Assembly (NCBI GenBank): GCA_018402015.1
Contig: JAGYJL010000003.1
Span: forward strand, 27,043-91,042
DNA from: Flavobacteriales bacterium
GTDB taxonomy: Bacteria > Bacteroidota > Bacteroidia > UBA10329
Direction of reading: 5' to 3'
DNA length: 64,000 nucleotides
Both the position numbers and the translations under genes were made by a program. Under the pieces are notes generated by a model. It was given only the letters and a program-made list of their open reading frames with translations. It did no database searches and was not told the origin of the DNA. Of this stretch, positions 9,430-18,442 are shown in pieces. The first letter of the stretch is position 1. The number at the start of each line of letters is the position of its first letter.

Positions 9430-9773
9430 TGCAGTTTGGGATTTGGATTGAAGCTATTCAGTAGGTCATTCATCGTTTCGGAGAATCTCCTGAACTCGAT
9501 TACCTTATCGTTTGCCTGTTTATTTCCGTTCTCCGTTAACCGGTAATATTTCCGCACGCGCTTTCCAATACTGACCTTTTCGGTAGTAAGAAAACCATCT
9601 GCTTCTAATTTATGTAGCGTGGGGTAGAGGGCGCCTTCGGTGAGTTGGATCTCGCCAGCGGTCTTGTCCTTAACGTGTTGTGTTATCTCGTAACCGTACA
9701 TTCTTTCGTTCTCGGCCAATAGGCTCAGAACAATGGTCTGCAGGGTTCCTTTCAATAGCTCTTGTGAATACAT
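9417..9773 (-). CDS. PadR-family transcriptional regulator
   Basis: The start is placed at MYSQELLKGTLQTIVLSLL, the canonical PadR N-terminus; the track's longer version adds twelve residues translated from the operator-like repeat upstream. The winged-helix core is clear: MYGYEITQHV, then LTEGALYPTLHKLEADGFL, and the wing KRVRKYYRLTENG. PadR proteins usually repress a neighbouring membrane-protein gene and are relieved by a small molecule or by stress. Here the target is most likely its own operon with the overlapping membrane protein gene downstream. At about 118 residues it is typical for the short PadR subfamily. Confidence 0.92.
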   Translation of the reverse strand: MYSQELLKGTLQTIVLSLLAENERMYGYEITQHVKDKTAGEIQLTEGALYPTLHKLEADGFLTTEKVSIGKRVRKYYRLTENGNKQANDKVIEFRRFSETMNDLLNSFNPNPKLQWLS

Positions 9774-9794
9774 AGGACAATGATACATAATATT

Positions 9795-9818
9795 CTTAGG
9801 TATAAGCATCTTAGGTAT
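9795..9818 (-). promoter_or_regulatory. Direct repeat ahead of padR, candidate operator
   Basis: CTTAGGTAT occurs at 9795-9803 and 9810-9818, spaced 15 bases start to start, 22-45 bases upstream of the padR start. The position suits autoregulation by PadR, although PadR sites are more often inverted repeats. Confidence 0.35.
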
Positions 9819-9965
9819 TAACTTTTTACATTTTGATTTATTGTATGAGGCTGGAATTAGAGTAATTAGCGAATAAGAGGAATGTGCAAATCAGAAAGAT
9901 CAATCCGTTAATGACTTGCATGCTTTCATCACTCTCATTGCACAATTTGTATCATCTTTGGAGTC

Positions 9966-10541
9966 ATGAAAAACCTAACATTCCTTTTTGCATTTCTCGT
10001 TTTACCTTTTTCCATTCTCGCCCAAGGCAACATTATGCTAATGCCGTTTGAAGCATTAATGAATGCCGAATGGAAAGCCGAAGGAAAATGGAAGGATGGA
10101 AAGCCGTTCAAGCAAGAAGTGAGCTTCAGTTGGTCTACCGATCAAGAGTCTGTTACTACAGTGACCCATAGTTATCTCGATACCACATTCAGCTCATTCG
10201 GAAAGTTTTCAGACGGTGTTATTACTTGGGACACGATCACTAATTCCATCAAGTTTGAGGTAAAGGATATCTACGGGAACGTGATTGATGGATCTGTTCG
10301 CACAAAGGTGAAAACCATTATGTACGAATATGCAATAGAGAATGAACTAGGCATGAAAACCTACATGACCGATGCACTCATCTGGATAAAACCAGACAAG
10401 TACATGTTCAAGGTGGGCACCATGAAAGATGATGAATGGGTGGAAGTTTATCTGGAAACGTACTTCTTAAGAAATCAAGGATTAATCAGATTTTTGATTC
10501 AAATTTTTAAAGAGGTGCCGTCTTCTATTTCCATTCAGTAA
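9966..10541 (+). CDS. Secreted protein, lipocalin-like size, unknown function
   Basis: A signal peptide (MKNLTFLFAFLVLPFSILAQ) precedes about 150 residues of predicted beta strands (WKAEGKWKDGKPFKQEVSFSW and similar). The look is that of DUF1579-like or lipocalin-fold proteins, but no signature residue proves it. The last about 20 residues, after ETYFLRNQ, lie in the zone where sequence quality drops and overlap the end of the convergent GIY-YIG gene, so the true C-terminus may be earlier. A CATCTTTG box ends only five bases before the ATG. Confidence 0.65.
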   Translation: MKNLTFLFAFLVLPFSILAQGNIMLMPFEALMNAEWKAEGKWKDGKPFKQEVSFSWSTDQESVTTVTHSYLDTTFSSFGKFSDGVITWDTITNSIKFEVKDIYGNVIDGSVRTKVKTIMYEYAIENELGMKTYMTDALIWIKPDKYMFKVGTMKDDEWVEVYLETYFLRNQGLIRFLIQIFKEVPSSISIQ

Positions 10542-11333
10542 GCCCATTTGCATTGTCCCAAAACGAGGCAGGCTGCTGCTGAAGGACTGCTGAATACATA
10601 ATCCTCTTGAAGGAATAATCGTCCGTCTTTGTTTACTACGGAAGAGGAATTTACAATTCGATTCTTTCTCCGATCATCAATGCTTTTGGTGATTGAAGGA
10701 ACTGTTGAATTGGCAATTTCAGAACCTTCGAAAACTACGAATCTCATCAGGATGTTGGCTCTCCGCTTGCATACTTCTGGGCGCCTTGATGTGAAACGCG
10801 CCTTTTGATTTCTTCCCGACTGGGGTTTCTTTGTCTCTGAAACTTTATGACCCAGGGTGTTCACCAGGATTTTAACGTTACTAATGAACCTCCATCTCCG
10901 AAGTATCTGATTCTGATATAGATGATTGAGTTGGAATTGTATTGTTGTCAATTTGATATCGATTGACTTTCGTGGCAAATTAAAGGAAGTCGGTTTTCGC
11001 ATACTTTACGTGCGCCTTATTCAAATTTTCGTCTTTACTAACGAAGACGATTGCTTCATTCCAAAATTCTTTTTGAGTGAGGTGTTGTCCGGAGCCGCTT
11101 TAAAACAGTCTCAGCTTCTCCAATGTAAACCTTATCCAAACCGGATTCATCCTTGCCGAAAAGAAGGTATATACCGGTGCATAAGAAGCATCAGGACGGT
11201 CGGAACATTCTTTAATCTTTTAATGCGAGGAATTCTTGTAAGCTTTTCCTGTCCAGTTTGATAGTTCGCATGTCATCCGGCCATTCGGTTCTCCGTCAAT
11301 CAAGAAGAGCTTTATCGTTTTTCCAAATCCCAT
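10482..11333 (-). CDS. GIY-YIG nuclease-family protein with DUF4357 (frameshifted as assembled)
   Basis: The gene is split over several frames. From an ATG at 11333 the reconstructed N-terminus reads [18 protein letters not shown], followed by a GIY-YIG-like stretch ([20 protein letters not shown], assembled across two frames). The C-terminal third ([14 protein letters not shown] and [15 protein letters not shown]) matches DUF4357, a domain commonly attached to GIY-YIG proteins and restriction-like nucleases. The likely stop is at 10482-10484, after a TEWK-EDGTSLK reading, which overlaps the extended end of the convergent secreted-protein gene. At least four frame changes in 850 bases, mostly at homopolymers, suggest sequencing error and not decay. 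Confidence 0.65.
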
Positions 11334-11362
11334 TGAATTAAAATAGTTGTTCGGTTAAAACT

Positions 11363-12099
11363 ACGCAATCTCAATTCCAACTGGGCAACGACCGAGCCTT
11401 CCACTTCATTCAGAATGAAGGCGTCTTCACGCGCGGTAATCGCTTTTCGATACTAAGAAATAATCAACCTCCAGCCTACGTTTTTCTTTCTTGCTCCAGC
11501 GCGATAGCTCCACCAACTGTATTTCTCGGTTTCGGGGTATAGATGTCGGAAAGTGTCCACCAATCCTGAATTGATGTAATTGTCAATCCCATCGATCTTT
11601 CCCTGCATATAACCTGCGCTTTTATGCTATTGTAGTTGGCCTTGTCGTTCTTCTCAGGTCGATGCCGCGGGATGTGCCACGTTCAGATCCCCACAGAAAC
11701 CACGGGCTTTTTCTCCTCCAGTCCCTTTATATAGGAAAGTAGGTGAAACCCAGGTTTGACGATAAGGCAGCCGCGCCAATTCGCTGCCTGAGTTGGGCAC
11801 ATACACATTCAGAAAATAAAAGTCCTCAAATTCGCGTAATGGCGCGGCCTTGCGTATCATGCTCAGGAATGCCAATTCCGGAATGCTACGCTCAAGGGTT
11901 CAGGTCGACGGCCGTTCCGGAGTAACCCAGCCGGCCGAATGGGCGTAAACGTGATGACTGAGCCTGAATAGTACTTCTCGAACTCGATCTTCGGTAGCTT
12001 TTGTTTCGAAACCCATAACATCCGGGTTCATTATCACGTTTTCAGCAGGTCTTTTTGCTGCTGCCCGAATTCCGTTTACGTTGAATGAGACAATTTCAT
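11363..12099 (-). CDS. xth: Exodeoxyribonuclease III (frameshifted as assembled)
   Basis: The AP endonuclease/exonuclease III family is recognisable across frames. The N-terminus VSFNVNGIRAA is followed by GFETKATEDRVREVLF, the metal-binding QETKA motif with one indel. Next come FYFLNVYVPNSGSELARLPY, CGDLNVAH (the GDLNVAH catalytic block) and, near the end, GYMQGKIDGIDNYINSGL-like sequence with [22 protein letters not shown] in shifted frames. The ATG at 12099 is followed by AAATTGTC where AAAATTGTC would restore the frame, a typical homopolymer deletion. The enzyme repairs abasic sites in DNA. Length matches the family (about 250 residues). Confidence 0.8.
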
Positions 12100-12595
12100 G
12101 AACTTGTTTCCAGTTTGGTCGTGTTCTGTGCTCTTGTTTTGAGAGAACGATCAAACGCACTTCGCTGTCTAAAACCCAAATGAAGGTCATTTTTACTAAC
12201 GCTCGATTCGATACATCGATCTGTTGAGCAAAATCAGAATACAATTTATTCAAGACGTTCTGGTAGTTACTGTAAGTATTTCTTTCAGTACAATGAAGCA
12301 TTCAAAACAGGGAAATAGTCTGCAACTGTTATGTGGCTTACGAAACATAGTCTCATAAATCATGCGATCAAAATTGAAACCTAATGGAAATGGCGCCTTT
12401 TTCTATTCATCTGGCTGTTATCAACATTATTTAGATCGGTTGTACAAAGTATTAACCGTGTTTTTGAAAAAGGGCTTGAGCCATTGGGGAAAACTTTAGC
12501 CCACGAAATTTTCATAGGAACCAATATGCTCAATTGTTGTAAGCCAACTAAATGGTAAATTTATCCGGTTACCCGCATCCCATGCTATCCGAAGA
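12100..12595. other. Intergenic stretch without a supported gene
   Basis: This lies between the divergent xth and large secreted-protein genes. Short reverse-strand ORFs (12100-12301) show no family resemblance and do not extend in other frames. The sequence is AT-rich and of low quality; nothing else is visible except the promoter box at its right end. Confidence 0.4.
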
Positions 12596-12603
12596 TACTT
12601 TTG
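12596..12603 (+). promoter_or_regulatory. Bacteroidota -7 box (TACTTTTG)
   Basis: This is an exact TAnnTTTG match just ahead of the first readable frame of the large secreted-protein gene, consistent with a short leader. Confidence 0.4.
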
Positions 12604-12610
12604 CGGCAAA

Positions 12611-15600
12611 TTGCCCATTGAGGCTCCACCAAACGATTTAACTACTACCCTGATGATTTCAAATTCAGGAACCGTATCTCCACAGATTGAGAGACATACC
12701 GTCTCAAAGCTGTTCGCTTGCGTTTGGCTGTGGTCTTACGTGCTACTGACGGTTTCTTCATCGTTGGCAATAGACCACCGTAATCAATTTTGATGCGGCA
12801 GGTTCATGGACAGCAGGTTCAGGAGGCATCACGAGCTACCAGACTGACCACGTTTATTCGGTCCAACTGACATTCACAGGTAATTCGCCCTTAGAATACG
12901 ACAGCACTAACTGATGGAGTTGCAGGTGCCCTAGGCACTTACTCATGGAGGCTGCGAGATGTAGCCAATGATTGGCGCGGAACCTATAACACGTCCGGAA
13001 CCATTGCTGCATTCGGTTTCTCGTTCAGAAGGTGGGATAGCAGCCCAGCCATCAACTACGTTGTTCTGTACTCAACCACCTGGGCAGTAGTTGACAAGCG
13101 CGGGAACACTTACGGCCAGTGCTTCTACTTCTGGCAGACCTTCAGCCACACGCTGGCAATAGCGGCCACGGTCACATCAGGTCAGTTCATCGTAAGAGTG
13201 GTCAGAACCGGTGGTGAAACGCCTGACGATCGATAATTTCTCATTCACACTTCAGCTACCACTCCCACCGTTACAACACCAACAGCCACTTCCATCACCA
13301 ACACCACTGCTGTACTGGGTGCGAATGTGACCACGACGGAGGCGCGGCCATCACCGCACGGGGAACGGTATGGCACATCTGCCAACTCACTGGCAATGTG
13401 CTGGCAGAAGGTGGAACCACAACAGGCGTTTTCTGCGTACCCACTCACGCACCTTCACTTGTCCCCAACACCCTATTACTATCGCGGTTATGCCACCAAC
13501 AGTCAGGGAATCCCTTTATTCGGCTGATGGAACCTTCACCACGCTTCACAACGCTCCTAACATTGGTGCGTGCCTGGGACAGACAACATCATCTTTGCAG
13601 GCCAACCGGCCGCCCCAAGCGGTACTGTCGGCAGCGCAACCTTCACGTATGAAGTTCACTCATCGAATGATGCGTTCCCATGACACCTGTGTTGGCCACC
13701 CAATCGGGCATTGCTTCAGGAACTAACCAACCATACTTTCACCGGACTCAATCCATCAACCACTCATTTCTATCACGTTCGCGCCAACAAATGCGGGGGG
13801 CCCTTCTGCATGGTCGTCCGTATCAGCAGGATGCACCACCGATGCTTCAGCCACACCCACGCATCGACCACTGCGCTCACCGCTTTCGGAAACGGTGTGG
13901 GAGGGACGGCACATATACCCGAACTCATTCACGATCAACCAGTTCCTGACCACTGTGGATGTAACGGTTGCGGCACTTTCAGGCTTTGAGTATGCCACCA
14001 GTTCGGGGGCCTTACAGCAGTTCTTTGACACTTTCCCAATCGGGCGGAACCTATTCGCAGACTATCTATGTTCGGTTCATTCCAACGGCAGCCGCAAATT
14101 ATAGTGGCAATATCGTGGTGGGCGGTGGCGGTGCCTCCACGATAATGCAGCCGCCAGCGGCACCGGCCTTCAACTACAACACCCTGACCGTAAGCATCGC
14201 CACTTCCGGTGCCAACCCCACATGTAGTGGCAACTTCCGGTCACCTTCACGGCCACCCCGGCCAACACGGGCGGCATCGGTCGCCTATCAATGGAAGAAC
14301 AATACGGTGAACATTTCAGCCAGACAAGTAAGTAGTACTTATATCAGCAGTTCTCTTTCAAACGGCAACAGCATCACGTGCATCACCGTGACGGGCGCGT
14401 GTGTCACATCCTCAACCGCACTTTCAAACGCCATCAGCATGACTGTGAACAGCATCCCTGCCGTTCCGGTTGCCACCGGGAACGTTACGCCTCAGGTCAC
14501 CATGGTGAATCGGATTTCACCGCCAACCGGAACAGCGTGAGCGGTGCCACAGGCTATGCCTTGATGTGTACTCATTCAGGACACAGACCGTTTTTGAAGA
14601 GGATTTCACTGGGATTCACGGAGGAGGATTCACTTCATTCCAAGCGGCACACAGCTTGACTCCGACAACTGGAAAGTAACAGGCATGAGCGATGGCGATG
14701 GGGGCCTTCGGTGGAACGTGCATACTTCTGGTGACTTTGCGCGTGGTGCAAGTGCAGGTGGCGTAAGCACTGAGGGACATACGGATTTGACGTGGGCGGA
14801 GGGAACCGTGCCCTCGGATTCTCAACCGGCCGGGTCGGATTCACACCCGGAACAGTGGTACTGTGTACAGAATACCACTGGCAGCACCATCACCTCGCTC
14901 GATGTGTCCTATACCATCTGGGTGCTGAACAATGAGGGTCGTGCAACTCGTTCAACTCGCTGCACATTCAAGTACGGATGGAAGTTACACGGTCGTTCCA
15001 GCATTGAACTACACTTCAACAGCAGCGCAGACGGTTCGCCTGCCTGGACATCTGTGCTGCCTGACTTCACTTACGGGACTTAGTACTGCCAATGGTGCCT
15101 ACTATTATCTGCGCTGGGAAAGTGATGATGGTGGTGGTTCTGGCAGTCGTGATGAGCTGGCACTGGATGATGTAGTTGTAACTACTACAGGCAATCAGTT
15201 CGTAGCGGGATACGAAGACTCAACCGCTTGGGAACAACCCAAGTGGTTTCGCGCTAACAGCAGGAGAGACCTACACCTACCGAGTGTGCCATTCACGGCT
15301 GGAGCAAGCGCAAACTCCAACGAAGTGGAAGTGACGACCGCGTGCTCTGCACCGACCACATGCTTAGCGTTTCGGTCTTCCGTTGCAGGAACAACGGCAA
15401 CAGTTTCATTCAACGGCAATACCAGACGAATCGTTGTTCTTCGTGAAGGAAGCAGCGTAATGCCATCCTCTGGATAACGCGACCTACACAGGCAACACGG
15501 TCTTCGGTTCTGGGAGTCAAATAGGCACTGGCAACTTTGTGGTTTACAGTGGAACGGTTCCACAGTAAACATCACAGGCTGACCTCTGGAACACATTATT

Positions 15601-17320
15601 TCGCTGAGGTGTTTGAATACGATTGTAGTGTTGGTGGCGAGCGGTACTACACGACTGGTACGCCCGGAAACATCGACTTTGTAACTATTCCCAATGTGCC
15701 GACCGCGTTTACGGACGTGTGCGTTTCCACCACTGCCGGAACTTCGTGCAAAGCCGTGCACCGACAGTGGGCAATGTGGATGGTTATCTGCTAGTACCGC
15801 GAAAATACAGGTCACAGCGTCAATGCGCTGGAATCCGGACCACACAGACACTGACCTTGACTATTCCACAGCACTGACCTTCTCGGTAGTACCACACCAT
15901 ACTCACGGGTGCTGTACAATGGTTCAGGTACAACCGCATCGGTCACAGGTCTCACTCCCGGAAACTCATATACATTCCGTGTATGCCTACCCACCATCGG
16001 GCAGCGATTACGAGTATTCCACCAGCACGTCACTGACGCGCACAGCGCAATTGAGTTAAATGTGACACTTGCCAATGCCGTTGGCAACGACCAATCGGAA
16101 AATTTCGTGACTCACCAATCCAAATGCCATTTGTTTTGATGAGGTGCTGGTGGTGGCCAACGAAAACGCTGGCCGATTCAGTCCTTCGGGCGATGGGTCG
16201 GCCTATTCGCCAAATTCCGTATCTTGCTCCAGATCAGGTGGTTTATCTGGCCGATTTTCAACACCAATAATACCATAGATGTAAGTGGACTCACAAACGG
16301 AACCACTTACTACTTCGAGCATCTTCGTGAGAAATGGAACAGATTGGAGCTCATGTGGAGGTTTCCGCCATTCTGAACGACACACCAACTTCGGTGCTGG
16401 CGATATGGCTATTGTGGCGGTGGAACACGCAGTACCTTGAAGCGGCAGTGACGATGAGGCATGCTCTTCCTGTTCAAGCCTATTACTGTCGGGGCTTCCA
16501 TTGAATTCAATGATAATGGATTTGAACGCATTTCTAGCTCATGGGGTGATACGAAGGCGCATCTCAACACACTGGACATCAGGGAGGAACTATTCCAGCT
16601 GGTACTCACGCTGTGCCTGCAGGGGGTGCAGTAACTCAGCTTCCGACTTCTCGGTCATTAATTGTGGCTCTAACGATGACGTGAACTGGAGCATCACTTC
16701 GCTTAACGGAAACCTGTCTGATTCGATCTCAATCAGAACGACCAGATATGGCTTTTCCAGAACGGGTGTACGCCCAATCCATCAGGTAGCCACAATGCCA
16801 ACTACACGGGCGATGTGGTCTGGGGGCTGACGGCCACCGGTTGGGAATCGGCTCCAGGCTATGCTAGCACCGCAGGTTCTACCAGGCTGGGAGGGCGAAT
16901 GGAGTGCTTCACCATTGATTTGATGGCATCTCCTACAACGACAAGGTGAAATATACCTCGGTTCCATGGCATCCACAAGTCAGATAGGTTGGATACGCAT
17001 CAACGACCCCGCTAATTGACGGGCTACAGCACCACAACCATAACAGCGGTGGTCAGAATTATTCGGGCAGTTGCGTCACATTTCGTTCACCACCACCGGT
17101 TTTCAGGCCGGACTATGGGATGGGGTAAGAACAACGGGATTGGCATGACTGTACAACTGGACGATCTAAGACACCTGTTACAGATACTGATGTCACGGTT
17201 CCTAACTCCCAACAATCCGCGGATATATGCCGGAAGAACAGGGAATGCAACACCATCAGTATTCAAATCAGATAATGGAGCACATAATTCAGATCGAGAA
17301 TACGGGCAAGCTAGAGGTTA
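12611..17320 (+). CDS. Large secreted multidomain surface protein (heavily frameshifted, 3' end missing)
   Basis: Dozens of short ORFs on the plus strand form one gene when frames are joined. A hydrophobic export signal around 12,700 (KLFA...GLTV-type) leads into a jelly-roll-like region (INFDAAGSWTAGSGGITSYQ; WRLRDVANDW). Fibronectin-like repeats follow (TSITNTTAVLGANVTTDGGA and ANSLGNVLAEGG), then an anchor-type domain (VDVTVAALSGFEYATSSGGP and YVRFIPTAAANYSGNIVVGG) and more FN3 and jelly-roll modules. Such proteins are usually T9SS-exported adhesins or enzyme scaffolds. No C-terminal sorting domain is found. The reading stops near TGKLEV at about 17,320, where the opposite-strand oxygenase begins, so the 3' end appears deleted or misassembled. 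The exact start is uncertain. Confidence 0.6.
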
Positions 17321-17327
17321 ACCAACC

Positions 17328-17939
17328 TTAGTCTATAGAAAACCGAGTCGGCTCATCCCTTCGTAGCCATCCTGTAATGCTTAATCGAGTCTATTGGTTG
17401 GTAGAACTACGTGTTCTATCAGGTCGCTTCTGAAACACACCACCTACCATTTCCGGATTGATATCGGAATAATCGGTCTCGTTGTACACCCTCAATTGAC
17501 CACCATCGGTCTGCATCCAATTGGGATTGAGGTACAGAATGACCGAGAGCATCCGGTTGTTCGTTTCTCGGAACTGACCCAAATGATTTATATAAAGCGC
17601 CGATAGGGTAAGCTGCTAAATGGCACTCCTGCCAAGGTAAAGCAATGTGAAGTAGGAGGAAAGGTGGTTCCTGCAATTCGTTGAGAAAGTTGAAATACTC
17701 CGTTTGAGCTCTCCGTCAGGCTTTTCAACTAACCAAAATGCATCTTTTATCGCCTCTAACTTCCGATACGCGCTGCTCGGTTACACCTTCTCTCACTGCA
17801 AAGCTGATGAAATTCGCCTTCGCCCAAGGCCTATTTCGTTTCTGATAAAAGCTGTAGGAGCAACCTGCGAAAGGAAGTTGTCAATTATCGCAATAGCGGC
17901 CGACTGCTGTTCGGCAATCAGCGCAACTTTGTTGTTCAC
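17328..17939 (-). CDS. 2OG-Fe(II) oxygenase, prolyl 4-hydroxylase-like (frameshifted)
   Basis: Two track ORFs join into one product. The central and C-terminal part reads AAYPIGALYK, then QFRETNNRMLSVILYLNPNW, DGGQLRVYNE and SITGWLRRDEPTRF, typical of PKHD-type 2-oxoglutarate dioxygenases; the LNPNW...GGQLRVY block is diagnostic. The iron-binding HxD should lie around the frame break near 17,600 (KKHLDQFRE in families; only partly readable here), and the distal His near 17,420 (EHEVLPT in related proteins). The N-terminus follows a probable start near 17,939 (MNNKVALIAEQQ, GTG as assembled). The substrate may be a protein proline, but that is not shown. Confidence 0.7.
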
Positions 17940-18020
17940 GCAAACAGAAAAATGAATGGGATAAATGTAGTGCCGGTTTTTATCAAATAGCACTTATTTA
18001 CACGCTTCTAAAACGATCAA

Positions 18021-18425
18021 ATGAAAACGATTCTTAAACTGTCTCTTATTCTTCTTCTCTCTTTACGCTAAACCTATGTGATTCTGATGATGATGGAGAT
18101 GTGTTTGACTTGATGACCTCTTCCGTGCACTTACGTAGGCGCCATGAACGGGTCTTTCGAAAACCTGCATACAGTTACTGTAACCAAACTGACGGCCACG
18201 TCCGTGGAAAAATCACCTGTCAACCGAGATGTAACCGAATGGACTGCCACACTTACCAATATTCTTGGTGTTTATACTGCATTGGATGTAACCAACAGCC
18301 AGATAACGTTTACCAGCCTGAGCAATGGGGTGAAACTTGTTTACAACCACAACGGCAATGCTGAGCAATATGCTGGTAGAGCAGTAGGGGCGCATGGCAC
18401 CTTTATTGAAATACTGGCAAAGGGC
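18021..18425 (+). CDS. Short secreted or lipid-anchored protein (frameshifted)
   Basis: The N-terminus MKTILKLSLILLLS is followed after a frame change by LTLNLCDSDDDGD, resembling a lipobox Cys and an acidic linker. A beta-rich segment follows in another frame (VTVTKLTATSVEKSPVNRDV and WTATLTNILGVYTALDV). The 3' end is unclear because the track frame runs into the antisense of icmF after about 18,420. No family was recognised. It converges with icmF, leaving almost no intergenic space. Confidence 0.45.
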
Positions 18426-18442
18426 AACCTACGCCCCCACAA

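Noticed and set aside
13245-16139. Many separate small genes
   Set aside because: Adjacent plus-strand fragments read as one repetitive secreted protein when frames are joined; reverse ORFs here are shadows.
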